From: Nonomuraea endophytica
Lineage (GTDB): Bacteria; Actinomycetota; Actinomycetes; Streptosporangiales; Streptosporangiaceae
Direction: 5' to 3'
Assembly (NCBI RefSeq): GCF_014203235.1
Contig: NZ_JACHIN010000008.1
Coordinates: 176,563 to 240,562, forward strand
DNA: 64,000 bases
Shown here: piece by piece, positions 52,337 to 59,856 of the stretch
Position numbering within the stretch: position 1 is the stretch's first letter
How the letters are laid out: each line of letters opens with the position of its first letter
Notes under the pieces: generated by a model
Databases searched by the model: none
What the model was told of the DNA's origin: nothing
What the model saw: only the letters and a program-made list of their open reading frames with translations
Translations under genes and position numbers: made by a program

Positions 52337-53736
52337 CGGCGCATCACCTCGACGAGCCCGGCGATGGTCGGGTTGTCGAAGAAGTCGTCCAGCTCGATCT
52401 CGACGCCGAGGCGCTTGCGGATGCGGGCGATGATCTGGGTGATGGTCAGCGAGTGCCCGCCGAGGTCGAAGATGTCGTCGTGCGGCTCGACCGGCGAGAA
52501 CTTGAGCACTTCCTCCCAGATCGCGGTGATCTCCGCGAGCAGCGGGTCGTCGGGCGCGGCCTCGGCGGCTTCCTGCCGGGACGCCTCGGGAGTGGCGGCG
52601 GCCAGGTCGTGGAAGGGGGCCAGGTCCTTCAGGGAGCGGCCGGGCTCGATGCGGGCCAGGAGCGCCTGGAGGTCGGCGGCGACGCGGCCGGGGTCGGGCA
52701 GTTCCTGCGGGTCGTGGCGCAGGCTGGCGGTCAGGCCTCCGGGTCCGTCGAGGAGCTGGAGCTGCAGGGCGCCGCGTACGGCCTGGTTGAAGGCCAGCCA
52801 TTCGACCTGCCAGCCCGGGATCTCGGGTCCGGCCTTGCGGTAGCTGACGCTGACGGGGGCCAGCGCCGCGTGCGGCCTGATTCCCGGTACGGCACGCGCC
52901 ACGGGCACTTCGCGATAGCCGTACACGAGACGCAGCTCAGCACGCAGAGCGGCGGCGAAGTCGGCGAAGGACGCGTCAGGAGACGGCTCGCCGAAGACCG
53001 GCACCTCGTTGACGAACGCCCCGATCCGCCCGGTCTCGGCAGGCGTGCGGGTGGACAGGTCGACCGCGGTCACGACGTGCTCGTTGCCATAGGAGCGCAG
53101 CAGCGTGTGCAAGGCGGCCAGGACGACCTCGAACCTGGTCAGGCCGGGCAGCTCCGGCGGTTCGAGCGTGAACTCCAGCACGCCGCCCTCGCTCGCGCGG
53201 CGTGAGCGCAGCCGTCCGCCGGGCACCGCCACCTCGCCCGGCTCCCGCCAGCGCGCCGACCAGAACGCCTTGGCGTCCTCCAGTTGGGCCGCCACGCGCT
53301 CACGCTGGTCGGCGGCGACGTCGAGTGCCTGCAGGGGGCCGGGCTCGCGGCCCTCGTAGAACGCGGCGAGGTCGGCGACCAGCACGTCCTTGGACTGGCC
53401 GTCGAAGACCAGGTGGTGGGCGAGGACCAGCAGGCGGTCACCGGCCAGCGTGAAGCGGATCAGCGGCCCCTTCTCCAGGTCGAAGGGCCCGTCGACGGGC
53501 TGCGCGTCGAGCGCGGGCCGCAGGGCCGCCGGGATCAGGTGGGGCACGCCGGAGCGCTCCTCGACGGCGCAGGCCAGCAGCGGATGCCGTTCCACGAGCC
53601 TGGTCACGGCGGCGGCCAGGCGCTCAGGGTCGGGCGGTGCGGCGAAGCGGACGGTCAATGGCATGTGGTAAGCCGACCCGGCGCCCATGGTCTCCATGAT
53701 CCACATGCCGTGCTGGGTGAAGGTCGCTTCGGTCAT
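52333..53736 (-). CDS. NRPS condensation-peptidyl carrier didomain
   Basis: Residues 1-370 of this 467-residue protein are a condensation domain with the active-site motif HHLVFDG (107-113), catalytic His108, and later YGYREVPVARAVPG. Residues 390-467 are a carrier domain with the phosphopantetheine serine Ser429 in DDIFDLGGHSLTITQI. No adenylation domain is included; the free-standing one is encoded just upstream. It would form an amide or ester between a donor acyl group and the acceptor on a carrier. The coupling by ATGA overlaps on both sides suggests fixed stoichiometry. Confidence 0.9.
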   Translation of the reverse strand: MTEATFTQHGMWIMETMGAGSAYHMPLTVRFAAPPDPERLAAAVTRLVERHPLLACAVEERSGVPHLIPAALRPALDAQPVDGPFDLEKGPLIRFTLAGDRLLVLAHHLVFDGQSKDVLVADLAAFYEGREPGPLQALDVAADQRERVAAQLEDAKAFWSARWREPGEVAVPGGRLRSRRASEGGVLEFTLEPPELPGLTRFEVVLAALHTLLRSYGNEHVVTAVDLSTRTPAETGRIGAFVNEVPVFGEPSPDASFADFAAALRAELRLVYGYREVPVARAVPGIRPHAALAPVSVSYRKAGPEIPGWQVEWLAFNQAVRGALQLQLLDGPGGLTASLRHDPQELPDPGRVAADLQALLARIEPGRSLKDLAPFHDLAAATPEASRQEAAEAAPDDPLLAEITAIWEEVLKFSPVEPHDDIFDLGGHSLTITQIIARIRKRLGVEIELDDFFDNPTIAGLVEVMRR

Positions 53737-55136
53737 CTAACAACCTCTCGAAGTGCGTGTTTGTCCACTTTGCCGTTGTGGTTGCGCGGCAGAGCGTCGA
53801 GGGAGATGAGGCGGACGGGCAGTTCGTGGGGAGCCAGGCGCTCCTTGAGGAAGATCCGCAGCTCCTCGTGGGTCACCGGGCCGACGACGGCGACCGCGAC
53901 GGCCTTGCCGAGCGTCGCGTGCGCCACGTCGAAGGCGGCCGCCTCGGTGACGTCGGGGTGCTGGTAGACGGCGTCCTCGATGTGGATGGTGGAGACCTTG
54001 TAGGCGCCGGACTTGATGACGTCGCTCTCGCGGTCGACCAGGTAGAGGTAGCCGTCCTCGTCGATGTAGCCGAGGTCGCCCATGCGGACCCAGCCGGCGC
54101 GGAAGACCTCGCCGGTGGCCTCGGCGTCGCCGTAGTAGGCGCGGACCGCGGCCGGTGAGCGCATCCAGACCTCGCCCGTGGTGCCGGTCGGCAGGGGTTC
54201 GCCCTGCGCGGTGGCGATCTTCACGGCGCCGCCCGAGGCCGGTCGGCCCACGCTGGACGGCCGGTCAGGATCGAAGATCATGACGGTCTGGGCGGGCGCG
54301 GCCTCGGTGGAGGTGTAGTAGTTGGTGATCGTGGCGTTGGGGAAGGCGTCGCCCAGCCCCACGGCGATCTTGGCGGGCAGCGGCGCGGCGGCCGAGCCGA
54401 GCAGCAGCACGCTCGACAAATCGTGGCGCTCGTGCACGCGGGCGGCGAGCATCTCGATGGCCATGGCGGGGACCAGGAAGACCGTGCCGGCCTCGTAGTG
54501 CTGGATGAGCTGGGCGAAGCGGCCGGGTGTGAAGCGGGGCAGCGTCACCGTCTCGGGGTGCGCGTCCACCGCGTTGACCAGCATCCACTGACCGGCGTTG
54601 GTGCCGATCGGGAAGGCGTGGGCCAGGTGCTTGCTGTGGGCGAAGGGGCGGCGCCGGCCGCCGCAGCCGTGGGCGAGGTTGGCGTGGGTGGCTGAGACGC
54701 CCTTGGGGCGTCCCGTGGTGCCGGAGGTGTAGAGGATCTGGGCGAGGGACCCGGCTGTGGGCGGCGGCGGCGCGGCGGCGGCCGCCAGGACACGCGGGAC
54801 CTCACCCGGGCGTAAGACCGTGCTCGCGCCGCAGTGGGCGAGCATCGCGTCGATGTCGGCCCGCGCGAGCCGGTCGGACAGCGGTACGGCCACGCCGCCC
54901 GCCTTCACCGCCCCGAAGAAGGCGACGGCATAGTCGAGCCAGTCGCCGTTGCCATAGACCAGCCCCACCCGGTCACCCTCGCGGACTCCCCGTTCGACCA
55001 GCGCGGCGGCCAGGTCGGTCGACCTGGTCTCCCACTCACCGAAGGTCAGCGAGCCCGTGCCGTGGACGGTCATCGCCACGCGACCGGGGTCCGCGGCGGC
55101 TCGCGCGCGGAGAAGGGATGGAAGCGTCACGCTCAC
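53733..55136 (-). CDS. Free-standing adenylation/acyl ligase enzyme
   Basis: This 467-residue ANL-family enzyme has core motifs A3 YTSGTTGRPKG (136-146), A5-like NYYTSTEAA (272-280), GYLYLVDRESDVIKSGAYKV and A10 NHNGK with catalytic Lys456. The A4 region reads AFPIGTNAGQW and lacks the Asp that NRPS enzymes use to hold an alpha-amino group, so an acyl or aryl acid is the likelier substrate than an amino acid (inference). It probably charges the carrier domain encoded next. GTG 55136 follows a short leader; the promoter at 55163-55190 overlaps a ROK-type operator. Confidence 0.87.
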   Translation of the reverse strand: MSVTLPSLLRARAAADPGRVAMTVHGTGSLTFGEWETRSTDLAAALVERGVREGDRVGLVYGNGDWLDYAVAFFGAVKAGGVAVPLSDRLARADIDAMLAHCGASTVLRPGEVPRVLAAAAAPPPPTAGSLAQILYTSGTTGRPKGVSATHANLAHGCGGRRRPFAHSKHLAHAFPIGTNAGQWMLVNAVDAHPETVTLPRFTPGRFAQLIQHYEAGTVFLVPAMAIEMLAARVHERHDLSSVLLLGSAAAPLPAKIAVGLGDAFPNATITNYYTSTEAAPAQTVMIFDPDRPSSVGRPASGGAVKIATAQGEPLPTGTTGEVWMRSPAAVRAYYGDAEATGEVFRAGWVRMGDLGYIDEDGYLYLVDRESDVIKSGAYKVSTIHIEDAVYQHPDVTEAAAFDVAHATLGKAVAVAVVGPVTHEELRIFLKERLAPHELPVRLISLDALPRNHNGKVDKHALREVVR

Positions 55137-55162
55137 GATCGCCCCCAGGCTCGTACGTCTTT

Positions 55163-55190
55163 CTATTAGTAAACTTTCCTTTTATTTCAA
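55163..55190 (-). promoter_or_regulatory. Promoter of the adenylation operon with ROK-type operator
   Basis: Read on the minus strand, TTGAAA (55190-55185) and TAATAG (55168-55163) are 16 bp apart, a good -35/-10 pair about 20 bases before the expected leader of the GTG at 55136. The plus-strand word TTAGTAAACTTTCCTTTTA (55166-55184) spans the space between the boxes and matches the site at 44376 in 15 of 19 bases, with core AGTAAACTTTCCT. Binding there would block RNA polymerase. Confidence 0.6.
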
Positions 55191-55337
55191 TGAGCGTCAG
55201 TCTCGCATGCTGCCGCGGCGGAGACAAGCCCCGAACCCTTGCACTGCTGGCCTTGCGGTCTTCGGAAGATCCATGGAACACTCAACAGTAAAGAATCTTT
55301 CCAGTAAGGTGCTCTCTCCATCCGGGAGGCCGGGCAA

Positions 55338-55577
55338 GTGATGATCAAGGAAAGGCTCGCCGAGCTCGTCGCGGAGTCATCCGACGGCGAGATCAGCGCC
55401 CAGGAGGCGTTGACGGCGGGAGTACCGCTCAGCGCGCTCGGACTCACCTCCATCGCGCAGTTACGCCTGATCGACGCGATCGAGTCGGAGTTCGGCGTCG
55501 AGATCGACCTCACCGACGAGGGCGTCGCGCTGCTCGACGACCTCGACGCGCTGGCCGGGCGGCTGGCCGCGCGATGA
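55338..55577 (+). CDS. Stand-alone acyl carrier protein
   Basis: This 79-residue acidic four-helix carrier has the attachment serine Ser38 in ALGLTSIAQLRLID. The Asp usually before that Ser is Thr here, as in many NRPS/PKS-type free carriers. It follows a GGGAGG ribosome binding site (GTG 55338). It overlaps the next gene as ATGA. Candidate cargo is the acyl group made by the divergent E1/E2 complex or loaded by the adenylation enzyme. Confidence 0.85.
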   Translation: MMIKERLAELVAESSDGEISAQEALTAGVPLSALGLTSIAQLRLIDAIESEFGVEIDLTDEGVALLDDLDALAGRLAAR

Positions 55578-56836
55578 GCGCCGACTTCGCCGCGTGCGAC
55601 TCGGGCACGGCGCCGCTGACCTGGGGGCAGCGTGCTATCTGGGAGGCGATCCAGCGCACCGCCCCCGACGACCACTACTTCAACTTCGGCCGGGTGCTCA
55701 AAGTGCCCGGCCGGCGCCCGGCCGCCGAGGTCACGCGCGCGCTGGGCGCTCTGGCGGAACGGCACGGCGCCCTGCGCACCCGCCTCGGCGACCGGGCCGA
55801 GCAGCGGCTCTTCGCCAAGGGCCGCCTGCCCGTCGAGGTCGTCGCCGGCGACCCGGACAAGGTGCTGGACGAGCTGGCCGCGACCCGCTTCGACTACTCC
55901 GCCGAGTGGCCGATGCGGGTCGCGCTCGTGGCCGACGACGACGCGGTCACCCACGTGGTGCTGGTCTTCTGCCACCTCGCCGCCGACGGGCTCGGCGCCG
56001 AGATCGCCGTACGCGACCTGCGCGCGCTGATCCTGCGCGGCCACGTGGCCGGTCCCCGCGCCCCGCAGCCGCTCGAACTGGCCCAATGGCAGGAAGGCGC
56101 GGAAGGCCGCCGGGTCGCCGAGGCGGCCGCCGCGCACTGGGCGGAGGAGCACCGCCGCGCGCCGTCCACGATGTTCGCCGAGCCGGGCGGCGACGGGAGC
56201 ACGCCGCCCATCTGGCGGGCCATGCTCCACTCCCCCGCGCTGGGCCTGGCCGTCCGCGCGATCGCGCACGCCCGGCACACCTCCACCTCGACCGTCCTGC
56301 TGGCCGCCACCGCCCTGCTCGCCGGGCGGCACTCCGGCCACGACACCTGCGCGATGCTGCCCATCGTGGCCAACCGCTTCCGCCGCGACAGCCTCGGCAT
56401 CGTCAGCACGCTCTCCCAGGAGGGCCTGTTCACGCTGGACGTGAGCGGCGAGTTCACCGACGTGCTGCGCGCCGCCGGACCGGCCGCGATGCGCGCCTAC
56501 CGCTCCGCCTACCACGACCCGGCCGACCGGACGCGCGTGGTCTCGGCCGAGAGCGAGCGCAGGGGCGAGCCCGTCCACCCCAACTGCTGCTTCAACGACA
56601 TGCGCCTGGCCGACCCTGGCCCGGCGCCCTGCACGGCCGCCGAACTGGACAAGGCGCTGGAGGACAGCGCGCTGGAGTGGCCGATGAGCCAGGACATGCT
56701 CAACTGCAGGTTCTGCGTGCACGTGACCGGCGAGGGCGTCTCGCTGACCGCCGACACCCGCTACCTGCCGCGCGCCGCCATGGAGCGCTACCTGCTGGAC
56801 CTGGAGTCCCTGCTGGTCGAGACGGCCCGCCGATGA
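55574..56836 (+). CDS. Stand-alone condensation-type acyltransferase
   Basis: This 420-residue protein has the condensation-domain fold (LTWGQRAIWEAIQRTAPDDHYFNFGR start). Its active-site motif is CHLAADG (133-139): the second, catalytic His134 and Asp138-Gly139 are kept, while the first His is Cys. No carrier domain is fused; the small ACP encoded just before it is the obvious partner. Such free condensation enzymes make amides or esters between a carrier-bound acyl group and a soluble or carrier-bound acceptor. The gene overlaps its neighbours at both ends (ATGA). Confidence 0.82.
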   Translation: MSADFAACDSGTAPLTWGQRAIWEAIQRTAPDDHYFNFGRVLKVPGRRPAAEVTRALGALAERHGALRTRLGDRAEQRLFAKGRLPVEVVAGDPDKVLDELAATRFDYSAEWPMRVALVADDDAVTHVVLVFCHLAADGLGAEIAVRDLRALILRGHVAGPRAPQPLELAQWQEGAEGRRVAEAAAAHWAEEHRRAPSTMFAEPGGDGSTPPIWRAMLHSPALGLAVRAIAHARHTSTSTVLLAATALLAGRHSGHDTCAMLPIVANRFRRDSLGIVSTLSQEGLFTLDVSGEFTDVLRAAGPAAMRAYRSAYHDPADRTRVVSAESERRGEPVHPNCCFNDMRLADPGPAPCTAAELDKALEDSALEWPMSQDMLNCRFCVHVTGEGVSLTADTRYLPRAAMERYLLDLESLLVETARR

Positions 56837-58683
56837 CCGTCAGCGCCTACGCCGCCGCCACCTCCTGCGCGCAGGGGTCCTCGCTGCGGTTCACGCTCTC
56901 CGCGCCCGCCGACGTCGAGGTCACCGACGCCGCCGACGAGCGCGTCCTCTTCTCCGGTACGGCCACGCGCGACTGGAAGCTGGAGATCGGCGCCGACTGG
57001 CCCAGTTCCCTCTACCGGGCCCGGTTCGGCGCCGAGATCCCCTGGCCGCAGAGCCTTCCTGGCGGGCGTCCCTGCCCCGACAACGAGGTCTACTTCGTCG
57101 TCCGGGAAGCGGTGCCGGCCGCCCCGATCCTGGTCAGCCTGCCGTTCACCACCTGGCAGGCGTACAACAGGTCCGGCGTGCCCGGCGAGGGCGTCTACTG
57201 GACCGAGTCCCCGCACCGGGCCGCCCGGGTCAGCTTCGACCGTCCCGGCGTCGGCCCCTCCCCCGAGCGCTGGGAGCAGGGCATGCTGCGCTGGCTGCGC
57301 CCGGCCGGCTACGACGTGGCGTTCTGCTCCAACCTGGACCTGCACGACGGGCTCGACCTGCTGACCCGCCACCGGATGCTCGTGGTGAACGGCCACGACG
57401 AGTACTGGACCGCCGGCATGCGCGACGCCGTCGAGGAGTTCGTCCGCCTGGGCGGCAACGTCGCCTTCTTCGCCGGCAACACCGCGTGGTGGCAGATCCG
57501 GCTGGAGGACGGCGGGCGGACCATGGTCTGCCACCGTGACGCCATCGCCGACCCGGTCACCGACCCGAGCCTGGCCACGGTGGAGTGGTCGGCCGCGGGC
57601 CGTCCGGAGAACTCCCTGACCGGCGTCAGCTTCCGTGCCGGGGCGGGGACGTGGGGACCGTACATGCCGCTCATGCTGGAGGAGTCCTACACGGCGCGCT
57701 TCGCCTCGCACTGGGTCTTCGAGGGGACCGGGCTGACCGACGGCGACAAGTTCGGCCAGGGCTGCCTGGGCTACGAGACCGACGCGGCCGAGTTCGACGA
57801 GGTGGGCGGCGTGCCGCGGGCGACCTCACGGGACGGCACGCCGGCCTCGTTCGTCGTGCTGGCCACCGCCGACCTGCGCCACTGGGCCGCCTACGGCCAG
57901 GGCGGCATGGCCACGATGGGCGTCTTCTCCAGCGGCCTCGGCCAGGTCTTCACCGCGGCCACCGTCAACTGGGGCAACACGCTGCACGACCCGGTCGTCG
58001 AGCGCGTCACCAGGAACGTCATCGACCGCTTCTCCGCCACGGAGACCGAGCGGTGGGAGGTCATCGGCCCCAGCGCCGACGTCAGGGCGATGGCCGTCCT
58101 CGGCCGCACCCTGTACGCGGCGGGAGCCGACGGCACGCTCATGAGCCGCGAACTGTGCGGCCAGAACCTGCCCTGGACCAGCGCCCCCGCCACCGCCGAC
58201 CTCCGCGGCCTGGCGGTGCCCAGGGAGGCGGCGGGCGGCCGCGGCGTCGCCCTCTACGGCGTCTCGGCCGAAGGCCGCCTCCTGCAACTGGACGGCACGG
58301 CCTGGCGCGACCTGTCCCCGGCCCCGGAACACCCCGTGGGCCTGGCGATAGCCGACTGCACGTTCTACGTGGCCACCGCCACCGGCGACCTGTGGAGCCA
58401 GCCCTTCGGATCCTCCGGATGGGAGCCGGCCGGCTCCTCGGCCGGCGCGGTCAGCCTCGGCGGGATGAACGGGCGCCTGTTCGCGGTGAACGAGCGCGGC
58501 CTGCTGCTGACCATGCTGCCGGGCGGCGCGTGGGAGGAGCACGGGCTGGAGGTTCCCGGCACCGTCCTGACCGCCCACGCCGGGCTGCTCGTCGCGGGCG
58601 GCCCCGGCCTGCCACTGCGCTGGCATCCGCTCAGGAGCACCGGGACACAGCGAGGGCCCGGCGACATGGGCCGCCGGGCATAG
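56833..58683 (+). CDS. Dimethylformamidase-like protein with C-terminal propeller repeats
   Basis: This 616-residue protein has a small beta domain (1-95), then a region resembling the large subunit of N,N-dimethylformamidase. The latter includes LPFTTWQAYNRSG, ARVSFDRPG, DLLTRHRMLVVNGHDEYWT, AVEEFVRLGGNVAFFAGNTAWWQIR and TMGVFSSGLGQVFTAATVNWG. From about residue 405 there are four short repeats (LYAAGADGTLMSR, LYGVSAEGRLLQL, FYVATATGDLWSQ, LFAVNERGLLLT) that look like tectonin-type propeller blades. DMFase cleaves small amides; here it may cut or form an amide in the cluster's product. No small subunit is encoded. Its final codons lie inside a 33-bp tandem repeat. Confidence 0.75.
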   Translation: MTVSAYAAATSCAQGSSLRFTLSAPADVEVTDAADERVLFSGTATRDWKLEIGADWPSSLYRARFGAEIPWPQSLPGGRPCPDNEVYFVVREAVPAAPILVSLPFTTWQAYNRSGVPGEGVYWTESPHRAARVSFDRPGVGPSPERWEQGMLRWLRPAGYDVAFCSNLDLHDGLDLLTRHRMLVVNGHDEYWTAGMRDAVEEFVRLGGNVAFFAGNTAWWQIRLEDGGRTMVCHRDAIADPVTDPSLATVEWSAAGRPENSLTGVSFRAGAGTWGPYMPLMLEESYTARFASHWVFEGTGLTDGDKFGQGCLGYETDAAEFDEVGGVPRATSRDGTPASFVVLATADLRHWAAYGQGGMATMGVFSSGLGQVFTAATVNWGNTLHDPVVERVTRNVIDRFSATETERWEVIGPSADVRAMAVLGRTLYAAGADGTLMSRELCGQNLPWTSAPATADLRGLAVPREAAGGRGVALYGVSAEGRLLQLDGTAWRDLSPAPEHPVGLAIADCTFYVATATGDLWSQPFGSSGWEPAGSSAGAVSLGGMNGRLFAVNERGLLLTMLPGGAWEEHGLEVPGTVLTAHAGLLVAGGPGLPLRWHPLRSTGTQRGPGDMGRRA

Positions 58684-58747
58684 CGAGGGCCCGGCGATGT
58701 GGGCCGCCGGGCATAGCGAGGGCCCGGCGATGTGGGCCGCCGGGCAT
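58649..58747. repeat. 33-bp tandem repeat across a stop codon
   Basis: Three near-identical units (AGCGAGGGCCCGGCGATGTG, starts 58649, 58682, 58715), each with an internal hairpin GCCCGGC/GCCGGGC. The first unit codes for the last residues of the DMFase-like protein, and the TAG stop is the first in-frame TAG formed at the unit junction. The array ends 3 bp before the terminator. Confidence 0.88.
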
Positions 58748-58750
58748 AGC

Positions 58751-58787
58751 GGGAGCCGGCGGTAAGAACCGCCGGCTCCCGGGTTTT
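58751..58787 (+). terminator. Rho-independent terminator of the ACP operon
   Basis: GGGAGCCGGCGG and CCGCCGGCTCCC are perfect 12-bp arms with a 6-base loop (TAAGAA), followed by GGGTTTT. It lies 67 bp after the plus-strand operon and 13 bp past the end of the convergent small-peptide gene. Confidence 0.9.
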
Positions 58788-58800
58788 CAGGCAGGGTGTT

Positions 58801-58950
58801 TTACCACCACCACCCTCCACCTCCCCACCAGCCCCTGCGGCGGCAGCCGCCACCCCAGCGACGCCATCTACGGTGACGCCTCCGCCTGTGGCGACGGCGG
58901 TGGCCATGGCCCCAGCCATCCCAGTCTGTCGAGAAGCCGACATTCGCCAT
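58801..58950 (-). CDS. 49-residue Arg/Trp/His-rich peptide
   Basis: A small open frame begins at ATG 58950 with an excellent ribosome binding site (GAGGAGGGG, 5 bases before). It encodes 49 residues. The N-terminal third is neutral to acidic (MANVGFSTDWDGWGHGH), the middle is nearly all Arg and His with two Trp, and the end is glycine and tryptophan, closing with Gly4-Trp3. In total I count 14 Arg, 9 Trp, 4 His and one Cys (Cys36). No known family is recognised. The acidic start followed by a distinct core is reminiscent of a ribosomal peptide precursor or a cationic membrane-active peptide. It lies between two biosynthetic operons. Confidence 0.5.
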   Translation of the reverse strand: MANVGFSTDWDGWGHGHRRRHRRRRHRRWRRWGGGCRRRGWWGGGGWWW

Positions 58951-58970
58951 GATTCCCCTCCTCATGAACA

Positions 58971-58989
58971 AGCTCCCGTGACGGGAGCT
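58971..58989 (-). promoter_or_regulatory. Leader hairpin of the small peptide gene
   Basis: AGCTCCCG and CGGGAGCT form a perfect 8-bp stem with a 3-base loop, about 10 bases upstream of the peptide's ribosome binding site. The DNA further upstream (59018-59050) is AT-rich and probably carries the promoter. The hairpin could stabilise the message or regulate initiation. Confidence 0.5.
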
Positions 58990-59142
58990 CCCATATGCCG
59001 ACAAATCGACGCTAACACCGCATAAGTCACATATAAGGAGATAAAGGGAGTATTGGCGCGTTCTTGGCGTGTGGCCCCTTAAGCCCAAATACACATGGGA
59101 ACGATCGGTGGAAAGTATCTTGCGGTCTTGGCATTACCGAGA

Positions 59143-59856
59143 TCAGAAGCGGGCCGCCCACACCAATTCGTGCATGAGCGGCCCCGGCATCGCCAGCACC
59201 TCCCCGAAATCCGTGGCCAGCGGCGCCAGCTGGGAGGCGTACGCCAGCACCGCCCGGCGCTTGGCCACCCACGCCTCGCCCTTCAGCGACGGCGCCCGGC
59301 AGGGGGCGATGGCACAGGACAGCGCCCTGATCGGCGCGCCCGCCCGGGGATGCTCGGCCAGCGCGCCCGCCGCCGCCTCGGTGCCCCACTCGGGCACGAC
59401 CGAGGCGTACGGCAGGTCGGCGTAGATCCACGGCGCGGGCAGCCCGGCCCCGGCCAGGGCGTCGAGCGCCTGGTCGCGTACCTGGGCGTGGTCGGCGTTG
59501 CCGATGCCCATCGGGATCAGGATCCTGGTTGCGGCCCCGGCGTGGGCGCCCAGGAAGTCGGCCAGGCCGGCCAGCCGTACTCCGTTGGCCGGCTGGTCCG
59601 GGTTGTCCAGGACGAGCTGCTCGACGCCGAGCAGGTCGCACGCCCTGGCGTCCTCGGCCCGCCGCTCGCGGGCGGCCTCGGCGGCCGAGGTGAACCCGCA
59701 CAACCGTTCCCACGCCGACGGCGCGCGGCCGTTCGGCGGCGCGCCGCCGAACACGGTCACGAACACCGCCGGGCGGGGCAGCGCGTTGAGCAGCCCCGAC
59801 ACCGACAGCGCGGCGTCGTCGAAGTGCGGCGAGAGCACAATCGTGCGGAAGCTCAC
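59143..59856 (-). CDS. PIG-L family zinc deacetylase
   Basis: This 237-residue LmbE/PIG-L hydrolase has the zinc motif SPHFDD (His11, Asp13, Asp14) and a second ligand His123 in NADHAQVRD. Family members remove acetyl groups from N-acetylglucosamine-type substrates, as in MshB or teicoplanin deacetylase. The DDA replaces the more usual DDE. The GTG start overlaps the previous stop by one base (TAGTG), so it is coupled to the methyltransferase gene. A role in deacetylating an amino sugar or a product intermediate fits the neighbouring genes (inference). Confidence 0.85.
   Translation of the reverse strand: MSFRTIVLSPHFDDAALSVSGLLNALPRPAVFVTVFGGAPPNGRAPSAWERLCGFTSAAEAARERRAEDARACDLLGVEQLVLDNPDQPANGVRLAGLADFLGAHAGAATRILIPMGIGNADHAQVRDQALDALAGAGLPAPWIYADLPYASVVPEWGTEAAAGALAEHPRAGAPIRALSCAIAPCRAPSLKGEAWVAKRRAVLAYASQLAPLATDFGEVLAMPGPLMHELVWAARF

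Noticed and set aside
55282..55304. Third ROK-type operator before the ACP gene (AGTAAAGAATCTTTCC)
   Set aside because: The half-sites resemble those at 44376 and 55166, but the spacing is three bases longer, so the match is too weak to claim.
55594..58683. Reading the condensation and DMFase-like regions as one 1029-residue fusion
   Set aside because: Its first 410 codons are an out-of-frame reading of the condensation gene; the DMFase-like protein starts at ATG 56833 with an ATGA overlap.
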